Shown here in pieces: positions 8,331-17,544 of a stretch of DNA of 41,142 nucleotides; within the stretch, counting starts at the first letter, position 1, and the number at the start of each line of letters is the position of its first letter. The notes beneath the pieces are model-generated. The model did not search any database and was not told where the DNA came from. It saw nothing but the letters and a program-made list of their open reading frames with translations. The translations under genes and the position numbers were made by a program. Origin of the DNA: Prevotella sp. (lineage in GTDB: Bacteria > Bacteroidota > Bacteroidia > Bacteroidales > Bacteroidaceae). The DNA lies in assembly GCA_017458125.1 (NCBI GenBank), contig JAFTGB010000009.1, forward strand, positions 1 through 41,142, written 5' to 3'.

Positions 8331-8849
8331 GTGATTAATTACGACTTACAAAAGATTCGCGCCATAGTGTTTGACTTGGATGGCGTACTCTCGGCAGAGA
8401 CTATTACGTTAGGAACCGACGGGGTGCCCTGCCGCACGGTGAATATCAAGGACGGCTATGCCATACAGTTGGCCATGAAGATGGGGCTGCGCATAGCCAT
8501 CATCTCCGGTTGCCGCATTGAAGCCGTCAGGCACCGCTATGAGGGGCTTGGCATGGTGGACATCTACTTGGGTGCCGCAGTCAAGGTGCGGGTTTACGAG
8601 GAGTTCATCGCGCGGTATGGTCTGCACGACGACGAGGTGATGTTCATGGGTGACGACATTCCCGACCTTGAGGTGATGCGCCGCGTGGGGTGTCCCGTGT
8701 GTCCTCACAATGCCTGTGCTGAAGTGCGGGAGGCCAGCCTCTACGTAAGCAGTTATGACGGTGGCTACGGCTGTGGTCGAGACGTCATCGAACAGACGTT
8801 GAAGGCTCAGGGCAAGTGGCTGAGCGACGAGCGCGCTTTCGGATGGTAA
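8331..8849 (+). CDS. kdsC: KdsC-like HAD phosphatase (KDO 8-phosphate phosphatase)
   Basis: A 172-residue HAD-superfamily phosphatase of the tetrameric KdsC type without a cap domain. Motif I is VFDLDGVL with nucleophile Asp15 and acid/base Asp17, motif II is IISG, and motif IV is [10 protein letters not shown]. It probably dephosphorylates 3-deoxy-D-manno-octulosonate 8-phosphate for lipopolysaccharide inner-core synthesis. The start is GTG at 8331, placing motif I at the usual position; no ATG fits. The next gene follows after 22 bp. Other C1-type sugar phosphates are possible substrates. Confidence 0.83.
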   Translation: MINYDLQKIRAIVFDLDGVLSAETITLGTDGVPCRTVNIKDGYAIQLAMKMGLRIAIISGCRIEAVRHRYEGLGMVDIYLGAAVKVRVYEEFIARYGLHDDEVMFMGDDIPDLEVMRRVGCPVCPHNACAEVREASLYVSSYDGGYGCGRDVIEQTLKAQGKWLSDERAFGW

Positions 8850-8871
8850 TTCCTTTTTCAAATGAGAAATC

Positions 8872-9450
8872 ATGAAGCATATCATATTGGCGAGTAATTC
8901 GCCGAGGAGAAAAGAGCTGCTGGCGGGCCTCGACGTGGACTTCGAGGTGCGCGTGCTGGACGGTATAGACGAGAGCTATCCCGCAGAACTGCCCGTGGAG
9001 GACATTGCCGAGTATATCTCGCGTAAGAAAGCCGTAGCCTACCGTGAGACCATGGGCGATGACGAGCTGGTCATCACGGCAGACACCGTGGTCGTGCTGG
9101 GTCGTCAGGTGATGGGGAAACCTAAGGACGACGCCGACGCCTGCCGTATGTTGCGACTGCTGAGCGGACAGGTGCACCAGGTCATTACCGGTGTGACACT
9201 GACCACCCGCGAACGGCAGCGTAGTTTCTCGGTGAAGACCGACGTCACCTTCAAGGCGCTGTCGGAACAGGAAATCAACTATTATGTCTCCCGTTACCAT
9301 CCTTTAGACAAGGCCGGTGCCTACGGCATACAGGAATGGATAGGTCATATAGGAGTCACGGGACTGAACGGCAGTTACTATAATGTGATGGGGTTACCCG
9401 TTCAACGCATCTACGAAGTGTTAAAAAGTGAATATTTGTGGAACAAATAG
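8872..9450 (+). CDS. maf: Maf-family nucleotide pyrophosphatase
   Basis: A 192-residue Maf/YhdE-type protein. It has the N-terminal signature LASNSPRRKELL, the catalytic ITADTVVVL segment with its conserved Asp, the GKPKDDADACRMLRLLSG loop, and DKAGAYGIQEWIG near the C terminus. Such enzymes hydrolyse dTTP, UTP or modified pyrimidine nucleotides to the monophosphate, a house-cleaning role in the cytoplasm. It ends the four-gene unit; an AT-rich near-palindrome (about 9455-9468) and T run after the stop may terminate it weakly. Confidence 0.9.
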   Translation: MKHIILASNSPRRKELLAGLDVDFEVRVLDGIDESYPAELPVEDIAEYISRKKAVAYRETMGDDELVITADTVVVLGRQVMGKPKDDADACRMLRLLSGQVHQVITGVTLTTRERQRSFSVKTDVTFKALSEQEINYYVSRYHPLDKAGAYGIQEWIGHIGVTGLNGSYYNVMGLPVQRIYEVLKSEYLWNK

Positions 9451-9501
9451 TGTTAATTTAGGCTTAAATATCATTTTTTCGTGAATAAATAGCAAAAAAG
9501 T

Positions 9502-9532
9502 TTTGGTGGTTGTTTTTTTATTCGTACCTTTG
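9502..9532 (+). promoter_or_regulatory. promoter of a short non-coding unit
   Basis: TTTG at 9502-9505 and TACCTTTG at 9525-9532, spaced by 19 bp, form a strong Bacteroidetes-type promoter pointing into 9537-9614, where no plausible ORF begins. Confidence 0.6.
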
Positions 9533-9536
9533 CACT

Positions 9537-9614
9537 CGCACACAACTAGTAATTTTAATCTATATTATCATTTTCCTCGGAGGGAAACTGCCTGTGAAGG
9601 TTGTTTCCCTTTTT
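9537..9614 (+). ncRNA. candidate small RNA, about 75-80 nt
   Basis: The unit begins 5 or so bases after the TACCTTTG box and ends in a terminator-like hairpin: AGGGAAAC (9581-9588) pairs with GTTTCCCT (9603-9610), with an inner CCT/AGG stem closed by a GTGA loop of the GNRA type, then five T. The 5' half is A/T-rich and unstructured. There is no convincing ORF. It lies between maf and the convergent minus-strand hydrolase gene, ending 6 bp from that gene's stop. It could instead be only a promoter remnant plus a shared terminator. Confidence 0.45.
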
Positions 9615-9620
9615 AGTGTT

Positions 9621-11264
9621 CTATTTTGTGTCTCCACGCCTGACGATGAAGAAGCCGAGACGATGCGAGATGCCCTTGCGGTTCAGCGACTTCAACTCGT
9701 AGATGCCCTCCGGTATAGCGGTGATGCTGATGCGTGGACGGTTCGGGCAGGTGTGGATGATGGCACCCTGCAGCGTGCTGACAGCCAGATAGTCAGCATC
9801 GGTAGTCATGGTGAGGTCGAGCCACTTGCCGTCGTTGGCCAGCATGGCCGAAGCGCGTTCTGCCGACTGTTGTCCGCCCTGTGCCGCAAACACGGGCATA
9901 CTCTCGTTGCCGTAGCGGTCAAGAGCCGTGACGGCATAGTGCAGGAGCCGCTTGCCGTTCTTCCGCTTTAGCGTGAGCTGCTGTTCCCGCTTGCGTGTGG
10001 CTATCAGGTTGGCAGGATTGCTGATGTCCACCTTCTCGTCGGTAGAGGCATAGACGTTGTAAAGCAGGTATGGTGCGTCGCTGTAGTCGCGCGCTCCATG
10101 CCACGACAGGTTGTCGCCTGACGGCGTATGCTCCACATTGAGGACGGTGGGCGAAGTGGGTGGCACGATGTTTGCCCATGTCATGGGCGGGATGAGTGCG
10201 GGCATGCGGTCGAACAGTCCGACATAGTCATAAACACCCTTCACATTATCAAGCAGGAATTTGGCACGGAAAAAGCAATGACCCATTCCAACCTGACGGG
10301 TAACGTTCAGTTGCCTTTTGACCTCGTTCAGCGGCCAGTTGCCCTCGCGGGGATGTAGCATGTAGACACCAAGTCCCGAGGCAATGGTATGTCCGCAGCT
10401 CTGTTCCTGCCAGTCGATTGCAAAAGGATAGAAGTTGTTGCCCTTGAAGTACATCATGGGGTAGAGCTGATCCATGAGACCCTGTCTGAGCCATCCTTGT
10501 GCGTCCTGCGCCACTTGTCTGTTGGCATTCCATCCACGCGAGCTGTAACGGCTAAGGTCGTCATATTTCCCTATGGGCGAACAGCTTAGCTTGACCCATG
10601 GCTTGTAAAGCTTTACCTTCTGGTGGATGCGTTGCACGATGCGTGTTATGTTGTCTTTGCGCTTGGCACCCTTCCACGTCTCAGGATAGCGAATGTAGTC
10701 AAGGTGTATGCCGTCCACGTCGTAGCGTCGTGTTATCTCTTCGCAGATGTCGGCAATATAGTCAGCAGTCTGTGCTGACTCTGGGTTCATGTAGCCCTCG
10801 TCACCTATCTTCTTAATGAGCGAAGGGAAACGGCGGCGCAACTGTTGGCACCCGAAGGTCTGCCATTTGCCTACGGGTATGGTGACCACCCAAGCATGCA
10901 GCTCCATGCCGCGCCGGTGACACTCGTCGATGGCAAACTGTAAGGGGTCGTAGCCTGGTGACTGTCCCGGTTTGCCTGACATGCAGCCGTCCCAGGGTTC
11001 GATGTTCGAGGGGTAGATGGTAGTGGCGCGGACACGCGTCTGCAACAGTACGGTGTTAATGCCGGCCGACTTCATTCGGTCCAGCATCAGGCACAGCTCC
11101 TGCTTCTGCCTTTCAGCCCCCATGCCGTCATGGGCGTAGGTCGAAGGCCAGTCTATTCCGCCTATGGTAGTGAGCCATACGGCACGCAATTCGTATTTAG
11201 GCTGGGCCTGAGGGGTTGCTAAAAGGAAGCAGAATAATGTGCAAAATAATGTTAATCGTTTCAT
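9621..11264 (-). CDS. secreted GHL10/DUF187-type glycoside-hydrolase-like protein
   Basis: A 547-residue exported protein with a cleavable signal peptide (about 1-20) and a GHL10-type TIM-barrel domain from about 25 to 350. Visible family features are ELRAVWLTTIGGIDWPST at the N terminus, MKSAGINTVLLQTRVRA, GMELHAWVV, YDVDGIHLDYIRYP (putative catalytic acidic residues) and QGWLRQGLMDQLYPMMYF. A fibronectin-III-like domain follows (about 375-465: LSWHGARDYSDAPYLLYNVYAS) with a short C-terminal beta region. It is predicted to act on periplasmic or surface glycans; substrate unknown. The gene diverges from the CstA-type transporter, and its own -7 box lies 8 nt from the ATG. Confidence 0.82.
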   Translation of the reverse strand: MKRLTLFCTLFCFLLATPQAQPKYELRAVWLTTIGGIDWPSTYAHDGMGAERQKQELCLMLDRMKSAGINTVLLQTRVRATTIYPSNIEPWDGCMSGKPGQSPGYDPLQFAIDECHRRGMELHAWVVTIPVGKWQTFGCQQLRRRFPSLIKKIGDEGYMNPESAQTADYIADICEEITRRYDVDGIHLDYIRYPETWKGAKRKDNITRIVQRIHQKVKLYKPWVKLSCSPIGKYDDLSRYSSRGWNANRQVAQDAQGWLRQGLMDQLYPMMYFKGNNFYPFAIDWQEQSCGHTIASGLGVYMLHPREGNWPLNEVKRQLNVTRQVGMGHCFFRAKFLLDNVKGVYDYVGLFDRMPALIPPMTWANIVPPTSPTVLNVEHTPSGDNLSWHGARDYSDAPYLLYNVYASTDEKVDISNPANLIATRKREQQLTLKRKNGKRLLHYAVTALDRYGNESMPVFAAQGGQQSAERASAMLANDGKWLDLTMTTDADYLAVSTLQGAIIHTCPNRPRISITAIPEGIYELKSLNRKGISHRLGFFIVRRGDTK

Positions 11265-11272
11265 TTGGGTTG

Positions 11273-11310
11273 CAAAGTTAATTGTTTTTCAGCAAAAAAG
11301 TGTACCTTTG
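11273..11310. promoter_or_regulatory. divergent promoter pair between GHL10 gene and cstA-like gene
   Basis: On the minus strand TAACTTTG (plus-strand CAAAGTTA at 11273-11280) serves the hydrolase gene. On the plus strand TACCTTTG at 11303-11310 with TTG at 11282-11284 serves the transporter. The two boxes are only 22 bp apart, so the polymerases compete for the same DNA face. Confidence 0.6.
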
Positions 11311-11339
11311 CACTATCTTTTTAATTTGTTTACGCAAAA

Positions 11340-12803
11340 ATGATATCATTTGTACTGAGCCTTGTGGCTTTATTTATCGGTTATATGTTATATGGCCGCT
11401 TTGTGGAAAGGGTGTTCGGTCCAGATGACCGCGTGACCCCTGCAGTCAGGAAGGCAGACGGACTTGACTACATCGTGCTTCCTAACTGGAAGATTTTCAT
11501 GATCCAGTTTCTCAACATTGCGGGTACTGGTCCTATTTTCGGTGCCATTATGGGAGCCAAGTTCGGTCCTGTGTCCTACTTGTGGATAGTGTTAGGCTGC
11601 ATCTTTGCCGGTGCTACCCATGACTATCTGTCAGGCATGCTCTCCATGCGCAACGACGGTGCCGGACTGCCCGAGCTGATAGGCAAGTATTTAGGCAAGA
11701 CCACCAAGACGGTGATGCTGGTGTTCACAGTGCTGTTGCTTATCATGGTAGGCACGGTGTTTGTCTACTCTCCGGCCGAAATACTTCACTCCATAGGAGG
11801 CGACACCATGATGTGGGTGGTCATCATCTTCATCTACTACATCATAGCCACCTTACTGCCCATTGATAAGATTATCGGCAAGGTGTACCCGCTGTTTGCC
11901 TTCTCGCTGCTGTTCATGGCGGGAGCGCTTATGGTGGTGCTCTTTGCCAAGTGGCCCCAGTTGCCCGAGTTGTGGACACACCTTTATAATATGGGTGCCG
12001 AAGTCCAGCCCGAGAAGTGGACAGACAGCATCTTCCCCGCCTTGTTTATTACCATTGCCTGTGGTGCCATATCGGGTTTCCATGCTACTCAGACTCCGTT
12101 GATGGCCCGTTGTGTGAAGTCTGAGTACAAGGGCCGTCCCCTTTTCTATGGAGCTATGATAACGGAAGGTGTAGTGGCCCTCATCTGGGCTACCGTGTCG
12201 GCTTGGTTCTTCTATGGCAGTCCAACTCCTGGCTACGAGCTGATAGCTGGTGCAGACAAGGGATTCTACACCTCTGCTCCCGCCGTGGTCAACCTTGTGT
12301 GCAACGACTGGCTGGGTGTAGTCGGCGCAGTCTTGGCCATGCTGGGCGTGGTGGCAGCACCCATCACTTCGGGTGACACTGCGTTACGCTCAGCTCGTCT
12401 GATTGTGGCCGAGTGGCTAAAACTGGACCAGCGTCCCATCCTAAAGCGTTTCTACATCTGCATACCTTTGTTCTCAAGCAGCATCCTGCTGTTAATATGG
12501 CAGATTCAGAACCCGGACGGTTTCAACACCATCTGGCAGTATTTCGGATGGTCCAATCAAGCACTCTCTGTCTTCACTCTGTGGACGTTGACTGTATATC
12601 TGGTACGCGAGCGCAAACCCTTCATCATAACCCTCATTCCAGCTTTGTTTATGACCACCGTCTGCTCGACATTCATCTTTGTCTCTAAGCAGGCTCTTCA
12701 TCTGCCTGAGAACGTGGGACTTTGCCTTGGAGGACTGTGCTTCTTGGTGGCTTGTGCGTGGTTCGCACTGTGGTATCGCAAATATCAACAAACCCTCAAA
12801 TAG
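11340..12803 (+). CDS. cstA: CstA-family carbon starvation transporter
   Basis: A 487-residue polytopic inner-membrane protein with about 12 hydrophobic segments and CstA family signatures: VTPAVRKADGLDYIVLPNWKIFMIQFLNIAGTGP and FGPVSYLWIVLGCIFAGATHDYLSGM in the N-terminal part, ITIACGAISGFHATQTPLMARC in the middle and VVAAPITSGDTALRSARLIVAEW later. It is much shorter than the roughly 700-residue E. coli CstA, as is common for the Bacteroidetes form. Family members take up peptides or pyruvate; which applies here cannot be decided. The following barrel-protein gene starts 3 bp after its stop. Confidence 0.87.
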   Translation: MISFVLSLVALFIGYMLYGRFVERVFGPDDRVTPAVRKADGLDYIVLPNWKIFMIQFLNIAGTGPIFGAIMGAKFGPVSYLWIVLGCIFAGATHDYLSGMLSMRNDGAGLPELIGKYLGKTTKTVMLVFTVLLLIMVGTVFVYSPAEILHSIGGDTMMWVVIIFIYYIIATLLPIDKIIGKVYPLFAFSLLFMAGALMVVLFAKWPQLPELWTHLYNMGAEVQPEKWTDSIFPALFITIACGAISGFHATQTPLMARCVKSEYKGRPLFYGAMITEGVVALIWATVSAWFFYGSPTPGYELIAGADKGFYTSAPAVVNLVCNDWLGVVGAVLAMLGVVAAPITSGDTALRSARLIVAEWLKLDQRPILKRFYICIPLFSSSILLLIWQIQNPDGFNTIWQYFGWSNQALSVFTLWTLTVYLVRERKPFIITLIPALFMTTVCSTFIFVSKQALHLPENVGLCLGGLCFLVACAWFALWYRKYQQTLK

Positions 12804-12806
12804 ATA

Positions 12807-13286
12807 ATGACTATGAAAAAGATTGCATTGATTATTGTCGCGCTGGTGATGACTGTTACCGCCAACGCACAGTTTGAACAAGGAAAGGCTTATATAGAGG
12901 CATCGCTGACAAGCCTCGATATCAGCAGTCAAGCCAAGAAGTTTCACTTCGGTCTGAATGCCCGAGCCGGCTACTTGTTCATGGATAACGTGATGGCCGT
13001 GGGCGAAGTGGGCTACAACCACTTGCAAGACAGCAACGACGTCTTTAGCGTTGGTGCCGGTGCACGTTATTATATCATTCAGAACGGCCTCTATTTAGGT
13101 GCCATGCTCAAGTTCCACCATAACGCCGAGAAGGAGAACGACTTCATGCCCAATATTCATCTGGGCTATGCCTTCTTCCTAAGCCGCACCATTACCATTG
13201 AGCCAGAGCTGTACTTTGATTTCTCGACAAAGCGTTTTGAGAACTCGCGCTACGGATTAGGCGTAGGCTTTGGTATTTACCTTTAA
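12807..13286 (+). CDS. small outer-membrane beta-barrel protein
   Basis: A 159-residue protein with a signal peptide ending in ANAQ (about residue 22) and a mature part made of alternating amphipathic beta-strands (NARAGYLFMDNVMAVGEVGY, GAGARYYI, GAMLKFHH, GYAFFLSRTITIEPELYFDF), ending in the barrel-type aromatic sequence GVGFGIYL. It resembles the OmpW/opacity-type eight-stranded barrels of Bacteroidetes. Function unknown. The start may be 12807 or the second ATG at 12813. It follows the transporter after 3 bp and precedes nadC by 13 bp. Confidence 0.75.
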   Translation: MTMKKIALIIVALVMTVTANAQFEQGKAYIEASLTSLDISSQAKKFHFGLNARAGYLFMDNVMAVGEVGYNHLQDSNDVFSVGAGARYYIIQNGLYLGAMLKFHHNAEKENDFMPNIHLGYAFFLSRTITIEPELYFDFSTKRFENSRYGLGVGFGIYL

Positions 13287-13299
13287 AGCTGACAGGATT

Positions 13300-14148
13300 A
13301 TGCTGAGTGTAGAAGAACTGGTAGACCGGCTGATAGACCTGTCGTTTGCCGAGGACATCGGCGACGGTGACCATACCACCCTTTGCTGCATCCCCGAGGA
13401 TGCCATGGGCAAGAGCCATCTGCTGATTAAGGAAGACGGCATCCTGGCCGGCGTGGAAGTGGCCAAAGAAGTGTTCCGCCGCTTCGACCCGGACATGCAG
13501 GTGGAGGTGCTGATGCAAGATGGTGCGCATGTGAAGAAGGGCGACATCGCAATGATAGTCAGTGGGCGTGTGCGTTCGCTGTTGCAGACGGAGCGCCTGA
13601 TGCTGAACATCATGCAGCGTATGAGCGGCATAGCCACCATGACCGACAAGTACGTCCAGCGGCTGAAGGGCACCAAGACCCGAGTGCTTGACACCCGCAA
13701 GACCACCCCCGGCATGCGCATGCTGGAAAAGCAGGCTGTCAAGATTGGCGGCGGCTGCAACCACCGCATCGGTCTGTTTGACATGATACTGCTCAAGGAC
13801 AACCATGTCGACTTCGCAGGTGGTATCGTCAATGCCATAGAGCGTTGTCATGCGTACCTTAAAGCCAAAGGGCTCGACCTGAAGATAGAAATCGAAGTAC
13901 GCTCGTTCGACGAGTTGCAACAGGTGCTTGACCATGGTGGTGTCGACCGCATTATGCTGGACAACTTCAGTGTACCCGACACCAAGAAGGCCGTTGACAT
14001 TATTGCAGGCCGTTACGAGACGGAGTCGAGCGGAGGCATCACCTTCGATACCATTCGCGACTATGCCGAGCAAGGAGTCGACTTCATCTCTGTCGGTGCC
14101 TTGACCCATTCGGTAAAAGGTCTTGACATGAGTTTCAAGGCATGTTGA
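13300..14148 (+). CDS. nadC: nicotinate-nucleotide pyrophosphorylase (carboxylating)
   Basis: A 282-residue quinolinate phosphoribosyltransferase. It converts quinolinate and PRPP to nicotinate mononucleotide, CO2 and pyrophosphate in de novo NAD synthesis. Family residues are visible in ERLMLNIMQRMSGIAT, VLDTRKTTPGMRMLEKQAVKIGGGCNHR (substrate-binding Arg, Lys and His), FDMILLKDNH and the C-terminal GVDFISVGALTHSV. ATG 13300 was preferred over an upstream in-frame start at 13270, which lies inside the preceding gene; an ACAGGA sequence sits just before 13300. nadA and nadB are not nearby. Its end overlaps the next start by 7 bp. Confidence 0.93.
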   Translation: MLSVEELVDRLIDLSFAEDIGDGDHTTLCCIPEDAMGKSHLLIKEDGILAGVEVAKEVFRRFDPDMQVEVLMQDGAHVKKGDIAMIVSGRVRSLLQTERLMLNIMQRMSGIATMTDKYVQRLKGTKTRVLDTRKTTPGMRMLEKQAVKIGGGCNHRIGLFDMILLKDNHVDFAGGIVNAIERCHAYLKAKGLDLKIEIEVRSFDELQQVLDHGGVDRIMLDNFSVPDTKKAVDIIAGRYETESSGGITFDTIRDYAEQGVDFISVGALTHSVKGLDMSFKAC

Positions 14149-15305
14149 GACTTCTGACCTTCCTTTTTACCCTTTACTTGCTGACAGGCTGTGGCGACGA
14201 CGATGCCCAGTCTGTCAGCAATAGTGCTATCGAATACCATTCACCCGTAGACTACGATATCGTGTTGGCAGGCAATTTCGGCGAGCCTCGCCCATGGCAT
14301 TTCCATGGCGGTATAGACGTCAAGACCGGCAACCAGGAAGGGAAGCAGATTTTTTCCATTGCCGACGGCTATGTGTCGCGCCTGACGGTCAACAAGTATG
14401 GCTTCGGCAATGCAGTCTATGTCACACATCCTGACGGCAATACAAGTGTCTACTGTCATTTGAAACGTTTTGCAGATGTCTACGAGGCCTTGTTTGAGCG
14501 CACAGGATGGCGTGACACCTTTGACTTCCGCTTTTCGCCTGACCAGCTGCCCGTCCGTGGAGGTGACCTTATAGCCCTTAGCGGCAATACCGGACACTCA
14601 ACGGGGCCGCACCTGCATCTGGAAGTTCACGACACCAAGACGTGGGTGATGCGTGACCCGATGGAGATGTTGGGACGCTTCATTGCCGACACCGTGGCTC
14701 CGCAGGCCCACTCTTTCATGGCCATTCCATTGAAGAGCGAAGGACTCTTCAATGGTGGAACGTCCAAGCAGACCTTCGGTTTCGGACAGCCCGACACTAA
14801 GAAACAGCACACCACATGGACACTGTCGCGTGAGTTTACGGCGTGGGGGAGGGTAGGCTTTGCCCTGTGGGCCGACGACTATAGCGAGGCTACCTACAAC
14901 CACTATGGCATCCGTCATACCCGCTTCTTGGTCGACGGGCGCGAGGTGTTCCGATCCGATGTTGACGGCATCCCCGTCAGTTGCCAACCAGAGGTCAACC
15001 AATGGGGAGACTATCAGCACTGGCGACGGACCCGCATCTGGTATATGAAGTCGTATCGTGAAAAAGATATGCGACTGCCCATCCTGCATACAGACTTCAA
15101 CCAGGGCATCGTAAACTTCTGCGAAGAGCGTGACTACCACCTTACTTATATATTACGCGACTATCAAGGCAACGAGTCGCGCTACGACTTTACCGTACGT
15201 GGGGTGAAAGACAACCGTGTGACGCTGTCCGACCGCCGTTCCATGCTCAACGATTACCAGCTTTTCAATCAGTGTCTATGGCCGTTGCACGAGCGAAGAA
15301 AATAG
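14142..15305 (+). CDS. M23-family (LytM-type) peptidase lipoprotein
   Basis: A 387-residue lipoprotein with lipobox LLTGC (Cys17). The zinc-peptidase M23 domain (about 35-170) has the ligands His55 and Asp59 in HGGIDV and the catalytic/ligand pair in HLHLEVH (His157, His159), separated by a long insert typical of the Bacteroidetes branch. The roughly 210-residue C-terminal part is beta-rich and unassigned. It probably cleaves or binds peptidoglycan cross-links in the periplasm, or is an outer-membrane-anchored wall factor. The ATG lies inside nadC, giving a 7-bp overlap and probable translational coupling. Confidence 0.85.
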   Translation: MLRLLTFLFTLYLLTGCGDDDAQSVSNSAIEYHSPVDYDIVLAGNFGEPRPWHFHGGIDVKTGNQEGKQIFSIADGYVSRLTVNKYGFGNAVYVTHPDGNTSVYCHLKRFADVYEALFERTGWRDTFDFRFSPDQLPVRGGDLIALSGNTGHSTGPHLHLEVHDTKTWVMRDPMEMLGRFIADTVAPQAHSFMAIPLKSEGLFNGGTSKQTFGFGQPDTKKQHTTWTLSREFTAWGRVGFALWADDYSEATYNHYGIRHTRFLVDGREVFRSDVDGIPVSCQPEVNQWGDYQHWRRTRIWYMKSYREKDMRLPILHTDFNQGIVNFCEERDYHLTYILRDYQGNESRYDFTVRGVKDNRVTLSDRRSMLNDYQLFNQCLWPLHERRK

Positions 15306-15314
15306 GCATTTCCC

Positions 15315-15346
15315 TTTGTTCTTTCAATTATTCTTAGTATCTTTGC
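15315..15346 (+). promoter_or_regulatory. promoter of the B12 operon
   Basis: TTTG at 15315-15318 and TATCTTTG at 15339-15346, spacer 20 bp, place the start just before the cobalamin aptamer. Confidence 0.7.
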
Positions 15347-15349
15347 ACC

Positions 15350-15490
15350 GCTTTTGGCATGGAATGGAGTGAGAAGCTCCAACTGTCCCGCAGCTGTAAG
15401 CAGTCGTTGACGGAGCAAACAATGATGTCACTGATATTGTTGGGAAGACGTTTGCACCTGGACTGTAAGTCAGAATACTTGCCTTCTGCA
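15350..15490 (+). promoter_or_regulatory. cobalamin riboswitch
   Basis: The aptamer shows the conserved B12-riboswitch blocks in order: GAAGCTCC followed by CTGTCCCGCAGCTGTAAGC, GATGTCACTGAT, TGGGAAGACG, and the B12 box AAGTCAGAATACTTGCC at 15467-15483. Downstream, 15492-15543 contains mutually exclusive pairings (for example CCAAC with GTTGG) that could hide the btuB start region when cobalamin is bound. No U-run terminator is visible, so translational control is more likely than transcriptional. Confidence 0.9.
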
Positions 15491-15543
15491 TGATGAGAAA
15501 CCAACTGGTCTCTGGGGTTAGGCTGTGTTGGTCAAGGGTAATT

Positions 15544-17544
15544 ATGAGAAGATTATTATTGGCTCTTTCCATTCTGATGAATGTCGCCGCAGCGTGGGCG
15601 CAGCAGAAGAAGACAGGAATGCTGGACTCCGTGCAGCATATCCATGAGATTGTCGTCGTCTCCAAGCCGGCCATGCGCGAGGTGGTACCCAGCCAGAAAC
15701 TGAACGGTGCCTTACTGGAACAGTTGCAGTCCCACTCGGTAGCCGATGCGCTGCGCTATTTCTCGGGCATCCAACTGAAGGACTATGGCGGCGTGGGCGG
15801 CATCAAGACGGTGAATATACGTTCCATGGGTACCCACCACTTGGGTATCTCGTATGACGGTGTAGCTTTGGGCAATGCCCAGAACGGACAGATTGACCTC
15901 GGGCAGTTCTCACTTGACAACGTGGAAGAAATCACGCTCTATAACGGTCAGAAGAGTGCCATATTCCAACCGGCCAGTGATTTTGGCCATGCAGGCTCTA
16001 TCTACATACGTACCCGTACACCCGACTTCAGCGATGGAAAGAGTAGCCACCTGAGATTGAAGACTCAATACGGAGCCAGCGACATGTTCCGCTTCTCAAC
16101 ACTCTGGGAGCAACGCCTGTCGCAGCGGGTCAGCATGGCGTTAAGTGCCGGATTCCTGACAGCCAGCGGAAAATACAAGTTCCACTACAAGCGCAACTAC
16201 CCGGACGGGACGACTGCTTGGGACACCACAGCCGTGCGTCAGAACGGTGATATTCATGCAGAGCGAGTGGAAGCCAACATGTACGGACAGCTTCTGCAGG
16301 GACGATGGCAATTGAAAGGCTATCTCTACAATTCGTCACGCGGCATACCGGGAGCCATCGTCAACAATGTTTGGCGACGAGGCGAGCGACAGTCGGACCT
16401 GAACACCTTTGTCCAGGCCGACTTCGACAAGAACATCGGTGAGCGCTTCAGCACGCGATGGTTGCTGAAATATGCCTATTATAATACGCATTACGTCAAT
16501 AAGGACACCACACAACTGCCCGTCGACAACCGCTACAAGCAACAGGAATTCTACCTGTCGACAGCCAACGTACTGGAAATCCTGCCCAACTGGAGCGCCT
16601 CGCTCAGCTATGACCTCAAATGGAACAAGCTGAATGCTGACACTTATAATTTCGCTTATCCCACGCGGCTGTCTAACCTGGTCAGCGTAGCCACGGCCAT
16701 TGACTACAAGCACCTGAAGGCCCAAGGCTCACTGCTGGCGACATTCATCAGCGACCATGTGCAGCGAGGACGCGACGCAAGCATCAGCAAGCTGACGCCA
16801 GCACTGTTCATAAATGTATATCCCTTCAAGCGGAACTTCTTTTCCATCAGGGCATACGTGAAGAAAAGTTTCAGAATGCCTACCTTCAACGATTTATACT
16901 ATACTGAGCTGGGCAATGCCAACCTGAGTCCGGAGAGCGCCTTGCAGTATGATTTGGGCTGTGCGCTCAACCGCCATTTCACCCATGGCTGGTTGCGACA
17001 TGTAGCTCTTCACTTTGATGCTTACTACAATACGGTACATGACAAGATAGTAGCCTATCCGAAAGGGCAACAATTCCGGTGGACGATGCTGAACTTGGGG
17101 AAGGTGCATATTAAAGGAGTTGATGTGGAGGCCGAGGCAGACATCATGGTCGGAAAGCTGATGGTGACCACTCGTGCCCAATACACTTATCAGGACGCAC
17201 GCGACGTGACAGACCCTGCCACGTCCTACTACAAGCACCAGATACCTTATATCCCCTGGCATAGCGGATCGGCCATTATCGGACTAACCTATAAGTCGTG
17301 GAACTTCAACTATAGTTTCATCTATGCCGGTGAGCGCTATGACGAGCAGGAGAATATACTTTATAACCATGTGGAACCGTGGTACACCAGCGACCTGAGC
17401 CTGATGTACCGTTTCCGTAAATGGCATGTCCGCTGGTGTGCCCAAATTGAGTTGAACAACGTCTTCGGACAGGATTACGAGGTTATCACAAACTACCCTA
17501 TGCCAGGACGCAATTGTACCATTACCCTAAGTGCTGAAATATGA
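15544..17544 (+). CDS. btuB: TonB-dependent vitamin B12 receptor BtuB
   Basis: A 666-residue outer-membrane receptor with a signal peptide to about residue 20 (AAAWAQ), a TonB-box-like IHEIVVVS segment, a plug domain at about 40-150 (DALRYFSGIQLKDYGGVGGIKTVNIRSMG, VEEITLYNG) and a barrel ending in a typical beta-strand (NCTITLSAEI). Corrinoid specificity follows from the riboswitch in its leader and the downstream btuG, btuF and btuC homologues. ATG 15544 is used; the frame is open back to an ATG at 15490, but that one lies in the riboswitch expression region and the signal peptide starts at 15544. It overlaps the next gene by 4 bp. Confidence 0.88.
   Translation: MRRLLLALSILMNVAAAWAQQKKTGMLDSVQHIHEIVVVSKPAMREVVPSQKLNGALLEQLQSHSVADALRYFSGIQLKDYGGVGGIKTVNIRSMGTHHLGISYDGVALGNAQNGQIDLGQFSLDNVEEITLYNGQKSAIFQPASDFGHAGSIYIRTRTPDFSDGKSSHLRLKTQYGASDMFRFSTLWEQRLSQRVSMALSAGFLTASGKYKFHYKRNYPDGTTAWDTTAVRQNGDIHAERVEANMYGQLLQGRWQLKGYLYNSSRGIPGAIVNNVWRRGERQSDLNTFVQADFDKNIGERFSTRWLLKYAYYNTHYVNKDTTQLPVDNRYKQQEFYLSTANVLEILPNWSASLSYDLKWNKLNADTYNFAYPTRLSNLVSVATAIDYKHLKAQGSLLATFISDHVQRGRDASISKLTPALFINVYPFKRNFFSIRAYVKKSFRMPTFNDLYYTELGNANLSPESALQYDLGCALNRHFTHGWLRHVALHFDAYYNTVHDKIVAYPKGQQFRWTMLNLGKVHIKGVDVEAEADIMVGKLMVTTRAQYTYQDARDVTDPATSYYKHQIPYIPWHSGSAIIGLTYKSWNFNYSFIYAGERYDEQENILYNHVEPWYTSDLSLMYRFRKWHVRWCAQIELNNVFGQDYEVITNYPMPGRNCTITLSAEI

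Noticed and set aside
15490-15543. Upstream in-frame ATG for btuB
   Set aside because: It lies at the edge of the riboswitch and would add 18 residues before the signal peptide.
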